Source of the DNA: a bacterium | Lineage (GTDB): Bacteria > Electryoneota > RPQS01 | NCBI GenBank assembly: GCA_016703065.1 | Contig: JADJCU010000003.1 | Span: 62,001-126,000, forward strand | DNA: 64,000 nucleotides | Direction: 5' to 3' | Shown here: piece after piece, positions 1-8,877 of the stretch | Position numbering within the stretch: position 1 is the first letter of the stretch | How the letters are laid out: each line of letters opens with the position of its first letter | Made by a program: the position numbers and the translations under genes | Notes under the pieces: generated by a model | Told to the model about the DNA's origin: nothing | Seen by the model: the letters and a program-made list of their open reading frames with translations, nothing else | The model's database searches: none

Positions 1-558
1 ATTCTCCGGCATCTCAACCGCAATGTTGACATGGGCAAACTTATCCGACGGCTGATCCCAGCACGGGTACCAGCGGCGCGCTCCGAACGGCTCGCTGAAG
101 GTGTATACCTGTTCCCACCCGGTTTGAAAGCCAGTTTCAAACCAGCTATCCTGAGGCAACGCAGAGTAGTGCACGGTCACGGTCAGCGTTTCCTGAGCGA
201 CAGCATTGTACGTAACGCGGAGCGTGTCGTCGCCATGAACATAGGGAGTACCGATGTCGTTTACGAGGACCTGAGTGATAGCAAGTTGCTCAGCGTTGAA
301 GAGGATTGCGCTCATGTTTTCACGCGTAACAAGCTCGATGGTCGCCACTCCGGTCAACGGCAGATCGCCATTTTGAATCGACAGCGACAGCCAGAGTTCG
401 AGCTGGTCATAACTGTGAAGGCTTTCGGCATCAAGGGACGCGAATTGCCCGTGAACAGCATTCCCCCGCGAACAGAGTGGCCCGCACGGCTTATCTGTGT
501 GAGGCACGACCTGCGCGGCAAGCGCAAGCGGGAAGAGAATGACGAGGAGTGATTTCAT
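1..558 (-). CDS. M1-family metallopeptidase (aminopeptidase N-like), N-terminal part only
   Basis: The minus strand from the ATG at 558 stays open to the window edge, giving 186 codons; the catalytic domain lies outside the window. The first 16 or so residues (MKSLLVILFPLALAAQ) form a signal peptide, so the enzyme is probably exported. Near residues 160-170 the stretch GARRWYPCWDQPSDK matches the conserved N-terminal beta-domain motif of M1 peptidases (family form EARRAFPCFDEP). The HExxH zinc site is not visible here. It is divergent from the EnvC-like gene with a shared promoter region. Family assignment is fairly secure from the motif; substrate is unknown. Confidence 0.8.
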   Translation of the reverse strand, partial: MKSLLVILFPLALAAQVVPHTDKPCGPLCSRGNAVHGQFASLDAESLHSYDQLELWLSLSIQNGDLPLTGVATIELVTRENMSAILFNAEQLAITQVLVNDIGTPYVHGDDTLRVTYNAVAQETLTVTVHYSALPQDSWFETGFQTGWEQVYTFSEPFGARRWYPCWDQPSDKFAHVNIAVEMPEN

Positions 559-603
559 GGCAATGGCTCCGGCTGCTGAGCAAAGAAAGCGATGGGAGAA
601 CGG

Positions 604-632
604 TTGCGACTTGCCGAATTTCCTGTTATTAT
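604..632 (+). promoter_or_regulatory. sigma70-type promoter for the envC-holB-PSP1-metG operon
   Basis: TTGCGA at 604-609 and TATTAT at 627-632 are separated by 17 bases. Predicted transcription start is near 639, about 24 bases before the TTG codon at 663. This argues that the upstream in-frame ATG at 549 is not the start of the EnvC-like protein. Confidence 0.55.
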
Positions 633-633
633 A
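628..633 (-). promoter_or_regulatory. -10 element for the divergent M1 peptidase gene
   Basis: On the minus strand 628-633 reads TATAAT, a perfect -10, interlocked by five bases with the plus-strand -10. No good -35 is visible at 16-18 bases, so this is a weaker call. It would give a leader of roughly 60 bases before the ATG at 558. Confidence 0.35.
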
Positions 634-662
634 CAGTTTGTGTTAATCAGCACCAGTCGTCC

Positions 663-1820
663 TTGTTAAAACGATTTTTAACAGTAATTTGCGCCATCCT
701 GCTCTTCGCGGCGACGGTCCAGGGAGCGCGGCACTCGGAGCCCGGACCAGACTTACTGTCGCGAATAGACAGCCTCGGACGCGAATTGTCAGGGATTGAG
801 CAGGAAATCCGGCAACTCGGCGCGGAAAGCGGAGACCTGCGCGATAGTCTCGCTGCTCTGGATGGGGCCCTGGATGCTCAGGCCATTGTTGTCGCACGGC
901 TTGACAGTCAATATCGGATTCTTGAAGCAGAACGGCAACCCTTGCTGAAGTTGCTTACGCGGGCGGTTCTGTCGGAAGTAAGGCTGCGGCGCTGGGCTGT
1001 GCTCGATGCCTTGCTGGGAAGCGACGGTCCCGGAGATTTCATGCGGCGGCGTGCTTCGATGACCAGGCTTCGGGAATCCACGAAGCAGCGAGCCATGGAA
1101 AGCGCGGCCTCGCTTCGAGAGCTTGAGGCGGTCGAAGATCGCTCACTATCAGAGGCCGCCCGGCTGGACGATCGGAAGCGGCAGGTTGCGACGATTCTGA
1201 CTGAGCTCGCAGCACGGGAAAGCGAGCTTCTAAATGCCCGCACGATTGCCGAATTACAGCGAACGGAGCTGGTTCGGCAGCATGCAACTGTGCTGAAGTC
1301 GGACGCCTTGTTACTTGAAAGGCATCGGCAGGTCGCCGCATCTGTCGACACAATGGGCGCCTATCTTCGGCGAGCAGCGACATTTGATGCAGCGACAGAA
1401 ACATTCCTGTCCCTACGAGGGGTACTCCCTTGGCCGACCAGTGGTTCCGTCGTATCCAGATTCGGCAAGAAGCAACATCGGAAGTTGGACACGGTGACAG
1501 AGAATCCGGGCATAGACTTGCGAGTGGATGACGGAGCGCCGGTGCGTGCTGTCGCACGTGGCCAGGTAACGGCGGTTACGTGGCTGCGGGGTTTTGGGCA
1601 TGTGTGCATCGTTCAGCACGAGGGGGATCATCACACAGTGTATGCAAAACTGGGAGAAATTGCGGTCGAGCCAGGCGATATCATCGATTCGTCGACGATT
1701 GTCGGCTATCCGGGCTTTGATCCGACGCAGGACGCGTATGCCGTACATTTTGAAGTTTGGTCAGGCAAAGAGAAACAGGATCCGTTAACTTGGCTCGCGC
1801 CCGCAAAGAAAGCACAATAG
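663..1820 (+). CDS. EnvC-like periplasmic protein with coiled coil and degenerate LytM (M23) domain
   Basis: 385 residues from the TTG at 663; the open frame extends to an ATG at 549, but that lies upstream of the predicted promoter and the signal peptide (LLKRFLTVICAILLFAATVQG) begins right at 663. Residues about 30-260 are a long Glu/Leu/Arg-rich coiled coil; about 270-385 form an M23/LytM fold. Zinc ligands are damaged: the usual HxGID reads NPGIDL and the usual YxHL reads YAKL, while the last His (AVHFEVW) remains. As in EnvC and NlpD, such domains activate cell-wall amidases rather than cut peptidoglycan. That role is inferred from family knowledge. The start overlaps nothing; its 3' end overlaps holB. 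Confidence 0.8.
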   Translation: MLKRFLTVICAILLFAATVQGARHSEPGPDLLSRIDSLGRELSGIEQEIRQLGAESGDLRDSLAALDGALDAQAIVVARLDSQYRILEAERQPLLKLLTRAVLSEVRLRRWAVLDALLGSDGPGDFMRRRASMTRLRESTKQRAMESAASLRELEAVEDRSLSEAARLDDRKRQVATILTELAARESELLNARTIAELQRTELVRQHATVLKSDALLLERHRQVAASVDTMGAYLRRAATFDAATETFLSLRGVLPWPTSGSVVSRFGKKQHRKLDTVTENPGIDLRVDDGAPVRAVARGQVTAVTWLRGFGHVCIVQHEGDHHTVYAKLGEIAVEPGDIIDSSTIVGYPGFDPTQDAYAVHFEVWSGKEKQDPLTWLAPAKKAQ

Positions 1821-2965
1821 TTCATTGGCTCGGCCACGCGGATGCGAGGGCTCGGCTTGCGGCAACTGTCGCGAATGAGCGCACTGCGCACGCGTATTTA
1901 ATCAGCGGCCCCGAGGGGATTGGGAAGTCGGCCGTTGCTTTGGAGTTCGCAAGGTTGCTCCTGTGTGATCGGCCCACTGACGTGCCGTGTCACGACTGTC
2001 CACAGTGCAGCGCGCTGAGGACGCTGCATCATCCTGACTTGCATCTAATAGCGCCGTCCGGCTCGCCCAAGGACTCGGACACTCCGGGCAGCGAGACATT
2101 TGCAAAAGAAATGGTGAAGCTGCGCGAACAGCTTACCTTGAATCCCTATGCGGCGAGTGACTTAGCGGACCTGAGCAGCTCGGAGAGCAAAGCGGCGCGC
2201 AAGAAATCTGCTACGGGATCGCGGATACGAGTCGCGGATTCGCGCGAGTTGCTGCATAACGCCTATCGCAGGCCTTTTCAAGCTCAACGCGCAGTGTACG
2301 TGATCTTGAATGCTGATACGATGCTGCGGGAAGCACAGAATGCGCTTTTGAAGCTGCTCGAAGAGCCACCTGCGTCGGCGACGCTTCTGCTCACGGCGTC
2401 GAATCTTCAAGCCGTACTCCCGACCGTGCGGTCACGTTGTCAACCGGTTAGATTGCAGGCGAATTCCGCGCAGGAAGTACGTGAAGCATTGCACGGAGCT
2501 GGCGTCGCTGAGCGGGCCGCAGAGCTTGCCGCGGCCTTGTCTGGTGGAAGTATCCGGCGGGCAGTCGCATTTGCGGAAATGGAGCCGGAAGTTCTGGAAC
2601 AGGCAGCGGTGGACTTCCTGGCCATGTCGGCAGTGCTCGCACCGGAAAAGGTACAGGAACAGGTACAGAAAATGCTCGAAGACGTCAGTTTTCTTGATGA
2701 CGCGTTTTTTGAACTGATGGCCCTCTTCCTTTCTGACGCGGCGGCCTGCTCGGCCAGTCTTAAAAATAGTGAGCCGCATTTCCCTTCGCAGGCGGCCCGA
2801 ATCCAGAAGCTTTCCGCAGCGTATCCGCAGGCAAGTTTTGGCAAAGCGATCGAGGCAGTGGATCGCGCCGCATCAGCGCGCGCGGCAGGATACACACCGG
2901 CGCTTGTGTTGACCGCGATGGCGATTGAACTTCACCGAGCTTTGGGTCCGCGCTCGCGGGCTTGA
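1790..2965 (+). CDS. holB: DNA polymerase III subunit delta prime
   Basis: 391 residues, a clamp-loader AAA+ subunit. Visible motifs are the P-loop GPEGIGKS, a four-cysteine zinc module (CDRPTDVPCHDCPQC, about residues 62-76), the helix with NALLKLLEEPP, and the SRC motif (VRSRCQ) supplying the arginine finger. The presence of a P-loop, a zinc module and SRC without a long C-terminal extension fits delta prime better than DnaX. I chose TTG 1790 because AGGA lies 9 bases upstream; an ATG at 1757 in the same frame lies deep in the envC-like gene. The last bases overlap the next gene (TTGA). Confidence 0.85.
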   Translation: MARARKESTIVHWLGHADARARLAATVANERTAHAYLISGPEGIGKSAVALEFARLLLCDRPTDVPCHDCPQCSALRTLHHPDLHLIAPSGSPKDSDTPGSETFAKEMVKLREQLTLNPYAASDLADLSSSESKAARKKSATGSRIRVADSRELLHNAYRRPFQAQRAVYVILNADTMLREAQNALLKLLEEPPASATLLLTASNLQAVLPTVRSRCQPVRLQANSAQEVREALHGAGVAERAAELAAALSGGSIRRAVAFAEMEPEVLEQAAVDFLAMSAVLAPEKVQEQVQKMLEDVSFLDDAFFELMALFLSDAAACSASLKNSEPHFPSQAARIQKLSAAYPQASFGKAIEAVDRAASARAAGYTPALVLTAMAIELHRALGPRSRA

Positions 2966-4332
2966 CCATAGACCATTCCATGAACGAACTACTTGAACTT
3001 GAATTTAAGGGACGCCGGACCGAGTATGCCGCGAACCCCTTGCAATATCCGTTTGCGCGGGGTGACCTCGCAATTGTAACCACGGACCGTGGTCAGGACC
3101 TGGGTAAAGTGTCCCACGTGGGTATTCGGCCGGGTGATTCGCCGGGTGAGAAGATCGCGTTGCAGATCCTCCGCAAGGCGAAGCCGATTGATGCGGAGCG
3201 CCTGCAACAGAACCGCGAGCGGGAAGCACAGGCGAAGAGAGTGGCGCGAGAAGAGATAACGCGGCATAAGCTTGACATGAAACTCGTTGATGTTGAGTTG
3301 CAGTGGGATGGGCGGAAAATGACGTTCTATTTCACCGCCGAAGGCCGGGTGGACTTTCGTGACTTGGTGCGGGATTTGGCCACGCGGTTCCGCACGCGGA
3401 TCGACTTACGGCAGATTGGAGCACGCGACGAGACGAAGAAGATCACGGGATATGGCGTGTGCGGCAGGCCGCTCTGCTGCGCCACATTTCTGACGGAGTT
3501 CAAGCCGATCACGACTCAGATGCCGCGAGATCAATTCCTGCCACTCAATCCTTCCAAGCTCTCGGGCGTTTGTGGAAGGTTGAAGTGCTGCTTGCGCTAT
3601 GAATTGGACGTCTATCGCGAGTTTCAGCGCGAGTGTCCAAAGGTCGGCCATCCAATCAAAGACGAGAACAAAGGTATCGGTGAAGTAGAAAAGCTCGACG
3701 TCGTGCGGGAACAGATTCAGGTTCGCTACGGCAACGGCACAGTTGATCGCTACACGAAGACTCAATTTGTTGAGATGACGAACTGGCGTCCGCAGATGCC
3801 GAAAAACGAGTGCATCTGCACGTGCGGCAAGAAGACTGGCGACGTTGCGGAAGAGGGTGTAGAACGGACGCGTGCGGAGGACTCTTCAGCGCTTGCGCCA
3901 AGTAAGGAGTTGGGACGGGGCGACCGCATCACGCTTCACGGCGAAGGGGGCTTCCGGGTTGACTTTGAAGATGAAGATGAGTCGCTCGACGTTTCAACGG
4001 ATGTGAATGTCCCGCTGAATGTTCCGGGCAACAAGAAGAAGAAACGAAAGAAGAAACCCGCTGGTGACGCTCCATCGCAAAGCCAGTCGGGCGGAACGCA
4101 GCTTTCGCAGCCAAGGCCGCCCCAGCAGCAGCCCAAGCCTCAGCAGCATCAGACACGGCCACCTGCACCACAAGTTCCGCAGCAAACGAACGCCAGTTCG
4201 CCTACCGCTGAAAGCGCAGGTGACGACGGAGGCGCGCAACGCAAGAAACGGCGGCGCGGCGGCCGAAGACGGCATGGTGGAGGAGGCGGACCGCAGGGCG
4301 GCGCAGAACAATCAGGAGACGACGGCGAATAG
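2962..4332 (+). CDS. PSP1-domain protein with low-complexity basic tail
   Basis: 456 residues. The PSP1 C-terminal domain spans roughly residues 60-215, with the cysteine pairs GRPLCC and GRLKCC typical of the YaaT/RicT family. In Bacillus this family works with RicA/RicF in RNA processing and sporulation regulation; the role here is unknown. From about residue 345 the protein becomes a disordered tail: runs of Lys, then Pro/Gln, then RRRGGRRRHGGGGG. Two starts are possible: TTG 2962, overlapping the holB stop as TTGA, or ATG 2980. It sits between holB and metG, a linkage I know from several bacterial phyla. Confidence 0.85.
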   Translation: MTIDHSMNELLELEFKGRRTEYAANPLQYPFARGDLAIVTTDRGQDLGKVSHVGIRPGDSPGEKIALQILRKAKPIDAERLQQNREREAQAKRVAREEITRHKLDMKLVDVELQWDGRKMTFYFTAEGRVDFRDLVRDLATRFRTRIDLRQIGARDETKKITGYGVCGRPLCCATFLTEFKPITTQMPRDQFLPLNPSKLSGVCGRLKCCLRYELDVYREFQRECPKVGHPIKDENKGIGEVEKLDVVREQIQVRYGNGTVDRYTKTQFVEMTNWRPQMPKNECICTCGKKTGDVAEEGVERTRAEDSSALAPSKELGRGDRITLHGEGGFRVDFEDEDESLDVSTDVNVPLNVPGNKKKKRKKKPAGDAPSQSQSGGTQLSQPRPPQQQPKPQQHQTRPPAPQVPQQTNASSPTAESAGDDGGAQRKKRRRGGRRRHGGGGGPQGGAEQSGDDGE

Positions 4333-4335
4333 GCC

Positions 4336-6255
4336 ATGAGCACATATTACGTAACCACACCGATCTACTACGTTAATTCGACGCCGCATATCGGGACCGC
4401 CTACACGACGATATTGGCCGACACGACTGCTCGCATGAAACGCATGCTCGGGCAGGACGCATATTTTCTGACGGGCACAGATGAACACGGCGACAAAATT
4501 GCCAAAGCAGCGGCAGCACAAGGACGTTCTCCGCAGGAATTCGTCGACGAAATCAGCGCGCAGTTTCGCAAACTGTGGCCGCACGTCTATGTCGCGCCGA
4601 ATCGGTTCATTCGCACGACTGATCCTGACCACTACGCTGTAGTCCAGCGCATTTTACAGAAGCTGCATGACCAGGGCGACATGTATTACGGCGAGTATGA
4701 GGGGCTCTATTGCACAGGCTGCGAACGGTTTCGTACTGAGAAGGAGCTGGTCGACGGGAAGTGTCCGGATCACGGCACGGAACCGGAACGGATTAGGGAA
4801 GCGAACTACTTCTTTCGGATGAGTAGGTACCAGGAGTGGTGGCGCACCTATATCGAACAGCATCCGGACGTTGTGCGCCCTGAACGGTATAAGAATGAAG
4901 TTCTCGGTTACTTGCGCGAGCCGCTTGAGGACCTCTGCATCTCTCGTCCAAAGGAACGGCTTTCGTGGGGAATTGAACTTCCTTTTGATCGGAATTATGT
5001 TACGTACGTGTGGTTTGACGCGTTGTTGAACTACCTGAGCGGAATAGGCTTTGACGGGGATCCAAAGTGGTCAGATCGTTGGAACGCCTGCGAGCATCTG
5101 ATTGGCAAAGATATTGTGAAGCCACATGGAATCTACTGGCCGATCATGCTTCATGCGGCCGGTTTTCCGGTATTTCAGCATCTGACCGTACATGGGTATT
5201 GGAACTTCCGCGACGCAAAGATATCGAAATCATCGGGGAAACCAATCGCGGTTGATCCGTTAATAGATCTATTCGGAGCGGACGCTGTTCGGTATTTCCT
5301 TTTACGTGAGATGGTTGTCGGGCTCGATGCGTCGTTCTCGATCGAGGCGATGCTGAAACGCGTTAACAGCGATTTGGCTAACGACCTGGGCAATCTCTTT
5401 TCGCGCGTTGCGAAGCTGATTGGAGATCATTTTGAAGGGCGAATTCCGGCAGCGGCAACAGGGAACACGGAGCTCGAGTCAATTGCCTCAAGTATCTTGG
5501 CAAGCGCGCCGGAATGGGTCGGAGAGATGAAATGGCACGTGCTGATCGAAGAGACGATGCAGCTTGTCCGCGCCACAAATCGCTATTTTGAATCAAGCGC
5601 ACCATGGGGGTTAGTCAAGAACGATCCTGCTGCGGCAGCGACCGTGCTTCACAATTGCTGCGAGTCACTCAGAATTGCGGCAGTCGTGCTCCATCCAGTC
5701 ATGCCGGGGAAGATGGTTGAGTTGTTGTCGCGCATGGGTGAACCGGCGCAGGATTTCCGACTTGCAGAACATGCGAAGTGGGGTCTTATTCGAACCGGCG
5801 CCAGAATGCAAAAGGGCGACGCATTGTTCCCTCGGCTTGAGGAGGGCGATGTTCGCGCGCGGATGTCCGACCTGTTTGAGAGCGGAACCGCGCCAGCACA
5901 GGCACCCCTGCAGAACGACACTCCTCCGGAAGAGCAGATCACCATAGACGAATTCAAGAAGATTCATCTACGCACTGCGACAGTCGTGGCTGCCGAGAAG
6001 CTGCAGGGATCAGACAAGCTGCTCAAACTTCAAGTGGACGTTTGCGGTCATGTTCGGCAAATTATCGCCGGAATCGCGCAGTACTATTCTCCTGATGATA
6101 TGGTCGGTCGCAAAGTGATCGTAGTGGCGAATTTGAAACCGGCGAAGCTGCGCGGTGAGATGTCGGAAGGAATGCTGCTCGCAGTGAAATGGGACGACCG
6201 TCTTGAGGTACTCGCCGCGCCCGATGACACGCCTTCAGGCGCACCGATCAGCTGA
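4336..6255 (+). CDS. metG: Methionyl-tRNA synthetase with C-terminal tRNA-binding domain
   Basis: 639 residues; charges tRNA-Met in the cytoplasm. Class I signatures are PHIGTAY (HIGH) near residue 18 and ISKSSGK (KMSKS) near 298. A zinc knuckle with CTGC and CPDH follows at about 127-150. After the anticodon-binding helical region, residues about 530-639 form an EMAP/Trbp111-type domain (start ITIDEFKKIHLRTATVVAAE) that dimerises and adds tRNA affinity. It starts 3 bases after the PSP1 stop, and its TGA overlaps the ATG of the radC-like remnant. The gene is intact, unlike many neighbours. Confidence 0.95.
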   Translation: MSTYYVTTPIYYVNSTPHIGTAYTTILADTTARMKRMLGQDAYFLTGTDEHGDKIAKAAAAQGRSPQEFVDEISAQFRKLWPHVYVAPNRFIRTTDPDHYAVVQRILQKLHDQGDMYYGEYEGLYCTGCERFRTEKELVDGKCPDHGTEPERIREANYFFRMSRYQEWWRTYIEQHPDVVRPERYKNEVLGYLREPLEDLCISRPKERLSWGIELPFDRNYVTYVWFDALLNYLSGIGFDGDPKWSDRWNACEHLIGKDIVKPHGIYWPIMLHAAGFPVFQHLTVHGYWNFRDAKISKSSGKPIAVDPLIDLFGADAVRYFLLREMVVGLDASFSIEAMLKRVNSDLANDLGNLFSRVAKLIGDHFEGRIPAAATGNTELESIASSILASAPEWVGEMKWHVLIEETMQLVRATNRYFESSAPWGLVKNDPAAAATVLHNCCESLRIAAVVLHPVMPGKMVELLSRMGEPAQDFRLAEHAKWGLIRTGARMQKGDALFPRLEEGDVRARMSDLFESGTAPAQAPLQNDTPPEEQITIDEFKKIHLRTATVVAAEKLQGSDKLLKLQVDVCGHVRQIIAGIAQYYSPDDMVGRKVIVVANLKPAKLRGEMSEGMLLAVKWDDRLEVLAAPDDTPSGAPIS

Positions 6256-6605
6256 TGTCCGGCGAGAACTCGTTTCATACTGCTCTGTCAGAGCTATTTC
6301 GCATCGCGACCGCTCCCGATCTGGAAATTCATCGCATCGCAAGTTTCGTTGAGGCAAACGGTATTCCGGCGCTCGCACAGCTACAAGATGCCGAGACAAT
6401 TCGTAGGCGACTGCAAGTCAGTGTGGTCGCCGCGCACAAACTCGCGGCCTTGACCGTTGTGTACGCATCCACAGGTAAGGCTCGCTAACCGGCCGACACA
6501 ATCATCGGGAGTATCTGCGCGGACCTACGCATGCTTGGTCACGAGGACCTGCGGGAGGTCTATTTTGACGACGGGGCAAACAGCATCCGAGAGCATTGCC
6601 TCTGA
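6255..6605 (+). pseudogene. Truncated radC-like gene with an internal stop
   Basis: The first 77 codons (6255-6488, overlapping the metG stop as TGATG) resemble the helix-hairpin-helix N-terminus of RadC: EANGIPALAQLQDAE then VSVVAAHKLAAL. The frame is stopped by TAA at 6486-6488, yet the same frame continues for 38 codons with ADLRMLGHEDLREVYFDD, resembling the start of the RadC MPN domain, and then stops at TGA 6603. The metal-binding HxHPSGD segment is absent. Fold assignment is by eye and moderate; a short, real 77-residue protein cannot be excluded. Confidence 0.45.
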
Positions 6606-6627
6606 ACCCGCGAGTAGGCAAAAATGG

Positions 6628-6658
6628 AAAACGGCGCATCACACGATGCGCCGTTTTT
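6628..6658. terminator. Bidirectional intrinsic terminator
   Basis: A perfect 10-bp stem (ACGGCGCATC / GATGCGCCGT) with an ACAC loop is flanked by an A-run on the left and a T-run on the right. It can stop both the plus-strand metG operon and the convergent histidine kinase gene. Confidence 0.9.
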
Positions 6659-6679
6659 GCAATAAGTCGTTGCTTTGAC

Positions 6680-8644
6680 CTAACGCGGCAGACTAATGAC
6701 AAAAGTTGTCCCGGCGCCGGGTTCGGATTCAAAATGCAATTCGCCGCCGTGCTGCGTGATCAAGAATTTCGACACATAAAGACCAAGTCCCGTGCCTCCA
6801 CCCTGCTCACGGAAGGTCACAAAGGGTTCAAATAGCCGCTTCTGTATCTCCGGTGCGATCCCGGGTCCGTTGTCACGTACCCGGATTTCGACGCGTGTCT
6901 CTGTGAATGCAGTTTCGAGAACAATCCTACCGCCGCCACTCATCGCTTGGCTTGCATTCAGCATAAGATTGATCAAGACTTGCTCTAACTCAGTTGCGGC
7001 AGCCATGACTCGCGGCAGATCGGACGCCATACGCGCTTCGACGACGACTCCTGATTGCCGCATCTGTGGCTCAAGCAGGGTGTTTGTCCGGGCGACGATA
7101 TCATTTAGCTGCGTCGGGCTCCTTGGCGCGGGCTCGATCCTATGTAAGTCAAGCAGGCTGCGAACGATAACGCGTATGCGTTCGACCGATTCAGCAACGA
7201 TCGAAATACTCTGCGCTGCACGTTCGTCTTTGCCAACAAGTTCAACCAGTCCGGTTAGATGCGCCGAGATTGCCTGCAGGGGATTATTGATCTCATGCGC
7301 GATTCCGCTTGCCAGTCGACCTGACAGCGCAACTCGCTCAGAAGACGCCAGCCGCAGCAGCAACTCCTGTCTTTCGCTTGCGTCTCGCAGCACTCCTTGC
7401 GCGGCCACAATGTCATCCCCCTGACGAATCCAATTGTGAAGAAGTTTGTACGACCGTCGATTTCCATCTTTGGCGAATAGTTCGATGTCACCAGCTATCC
7501 GCTCGTTCGAGCGGCTTGCAATTTGTTCGAGCAAGGCCATATTACCCGCACTGTCCACGGCAATGTCCATCAGCGCCTCCGGCAGAGACTTCCCGAGCAC
7601 GTTCTCGCGCGTGTAACCGAGGTTCTGCGCAAAAGCCTCATTCAAGTATACAATTCGGCCAAGATCATCACAGAGGTAAATTACGTCGTCGGTCAAGTTA
7701 ACAAGTCGACTGAAGCGCTCTTGAGCCTGACGCAATTCGAGTGAACGAGCGCCAGTTAACTGTTCAGTCGACTCGAATTGCTTTCGCAACTGTCCGCGCA
7801 TCGATTGAATCTCGACGGCTTGTATGCCATGTCGCAAGAGCAACGAGATTGGCTCGCTGAGCTCCGCAAGCGGCATCTCAGCCTCAAGAGGTTCGTCCAA
7901 AGTCAGGAAACCGGCGATCGTGCCGTCGCTTCGCTCAAGCGGCACAATTAGCGGCATTGAATCGGGCGCAGCATCGCTCTGTTGTTCGACAAAGCCGCGG
8001 CCGCGTTCGGTCAATATCCGACCCGGAATGACTGGGGTGAGGGGCCTTCCTCGCATGGTTGCAAGGTCCGGAAGCGACGACGGGTCATTGGCATAGACTG
8101 CGATGTCTTGAATGCGGAAACGCGCATCACCGAGAACTAAGACGGCACGGCGATAGCCAGTGTGCTGCGCGATTTCACTGCACAACAGTGAGAGCAGCAG
8201 TTGCAGTGATTCCGCTGACGAAAGTTCCGCACTCGCGTGAAACAGATTTCGGTACGACTGTTCGACGATCGCAGCGCCGGACTTACGAATTGCGCGCGCA
8301 CGTTCGTGTGCACGGCGGGCAGTCAGATCAATTGACCATGCAGGCACACCGGCCTGAATGTGGCCCGCGATTCGGTCTCCAAGTGTGCTCAACAAACTTG
8401 ATGCTGAAGGTGCATCGCCATAGAGAACGAAGTTCATGTTTGGCGCGCAGTCTGCGATTTTCATCAAATCGTTTGAAGCAACTTCGTTTTGCACGAATCC
8501 AACAAGAACTTCCGGAAGCCCTTCAAAGGTTAGCGCCTTCTCACTCGCATCGGCGACCAGACAACGCCAATCGGCCGAGGAAAGCACTTCTTCGAGCCGT
8601 CTTCGTTCCGCGCTGTCTGCGCCAATGATGATTAGGGTTTCCAA
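6680..8644 (-). CDS. Orphan PAS-containing sensor histidine kinase
   Basis: 654 residues from a TTG at 8644, no transmembrane segment seen. Domains in order: a receiver-like fold (about 1-115) lacking the acceptor Asp (the beta-3 end reads VLVGFV), a GAF-like region (about 130-290), a PAS domain (about 315-430), HisKA with GIAHEINNPL holding the phospho-His, and a HATPase with N box (NLMLNAS), DNGPGIAP and GGGTGLGL. No response regulator gene is adjacent, so its partner is elsewhere. It belongs to the NtrB-like class by the H box form. The signal is unknown. Confidence 0.9.
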   Translation of the reverse strand: METLIIIGADSAERRRLEEVLSSADWRCLVADASEKALTFEGLPEVLVGFVQNEVASNDLMKIADCAPNMNFVLYGDAPSASSLLSTLGDRIAGHIQAGVPAWSIDLTARRAHERARAIRKSGAAIVEQSYRNLFHASAELSSAESLQLLLSLLCSEIAQHTGYRRAVLVLGDARFRIQDIAVYANDPSSLPDLATMRGRPLTPVIPGRILTERGRGFVEQQSDAAPDSMPLIVPLERSDGTIAGFLTLDEPLEAEMPLAELSEPISLLLRHGIQAVEIQSMRGQLRKQFESTEQLTGARSLELRQAQERFSRLVNLTDDVIYLCDDLGRIVYLNEAFAQNLGYTRENVLGKSLPEALMDIAVDSAGNMALLEQIASRSNERIAGDIELFAKDGNRRSYKLLHNWIRQGDDIVAAQGVLRDASERQELLLRLASSERVALSGRLASGIAHEINNPLQAISAHLTGLVELVGKDERAAQSISIVAESVERIRVIVRSLLDLHRIEPAPRSPTQLNDIVARTNTLLEPQMRQSGVVVEARMASDLPRVMAAATELEQVLINLMLNASQAMSGGGRIVLETAFTETRVEIRVRDNGPGIAPEIQKRLFEPFVTFREQGGGTGLGLYVSKFLITQHGGELHFESEPGAGTTFVISLPR

Positions 8645-8687
8645 CGTATGCGTCTATGATCTATTTGAGGGAATGAACTCTACATAG

Positions 8688-8717
8688 AATATAGCAAATT
8701 GCAAGCCTCTTTGACAA
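8688..8717 (-). promoter_or_regulatory. sigma70-type promoter for the histidine kinase
   Basis: On the minus strand TTGTCA (8712-8717) and TATATT (8688-8693) are 18 bases apart. The start would lie near 8680, leaving a leader of about 36 bases to the TTG at 8644. Confidence 0.55.
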
Positions 8718-8741
8718 GTTAGAAATGGAAGTTGTAGACGT

Positions 8742-8773
8742 AAAACAAAAGACCCGTCCAAGTTGGACGGGTC
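8742..8773 (-). terminator. Intrinsic terminator after elbB
   Basis: A 10-bp perfect stem (GACCCGTCCA / TGGACGGGTC, loop of 3) is followed on the minus strand by TTTTGTTTT. It closes the mdh-elbB unit. The 8645-8877 interval holds only this and the kinase promoter. Confidence 0.9.
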
Positions 8774-8877
8774 TCGTTAGGCTCATGGAATCAAAGCGAT
8801 TGTGAAATTCGCGGTGGGTCGATAGTATGCAACGCCGGAGGCGAAAGCTGCACATGTCGATTTCGCGCAACCTCTAC

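Noticed and set aside
31..552. Plus-strand frame of 173 codons at the left edge
   Set aside because: It is antisense to the M1 peptidase, which has a signal peptide and a clear family motif.
8661..8870. Minus-strand frame of 69 codons between elbB and the kinase gene
   Set aside because: It runs through the elbB terminator hairpin and the kinase promoter and resembles nothing.
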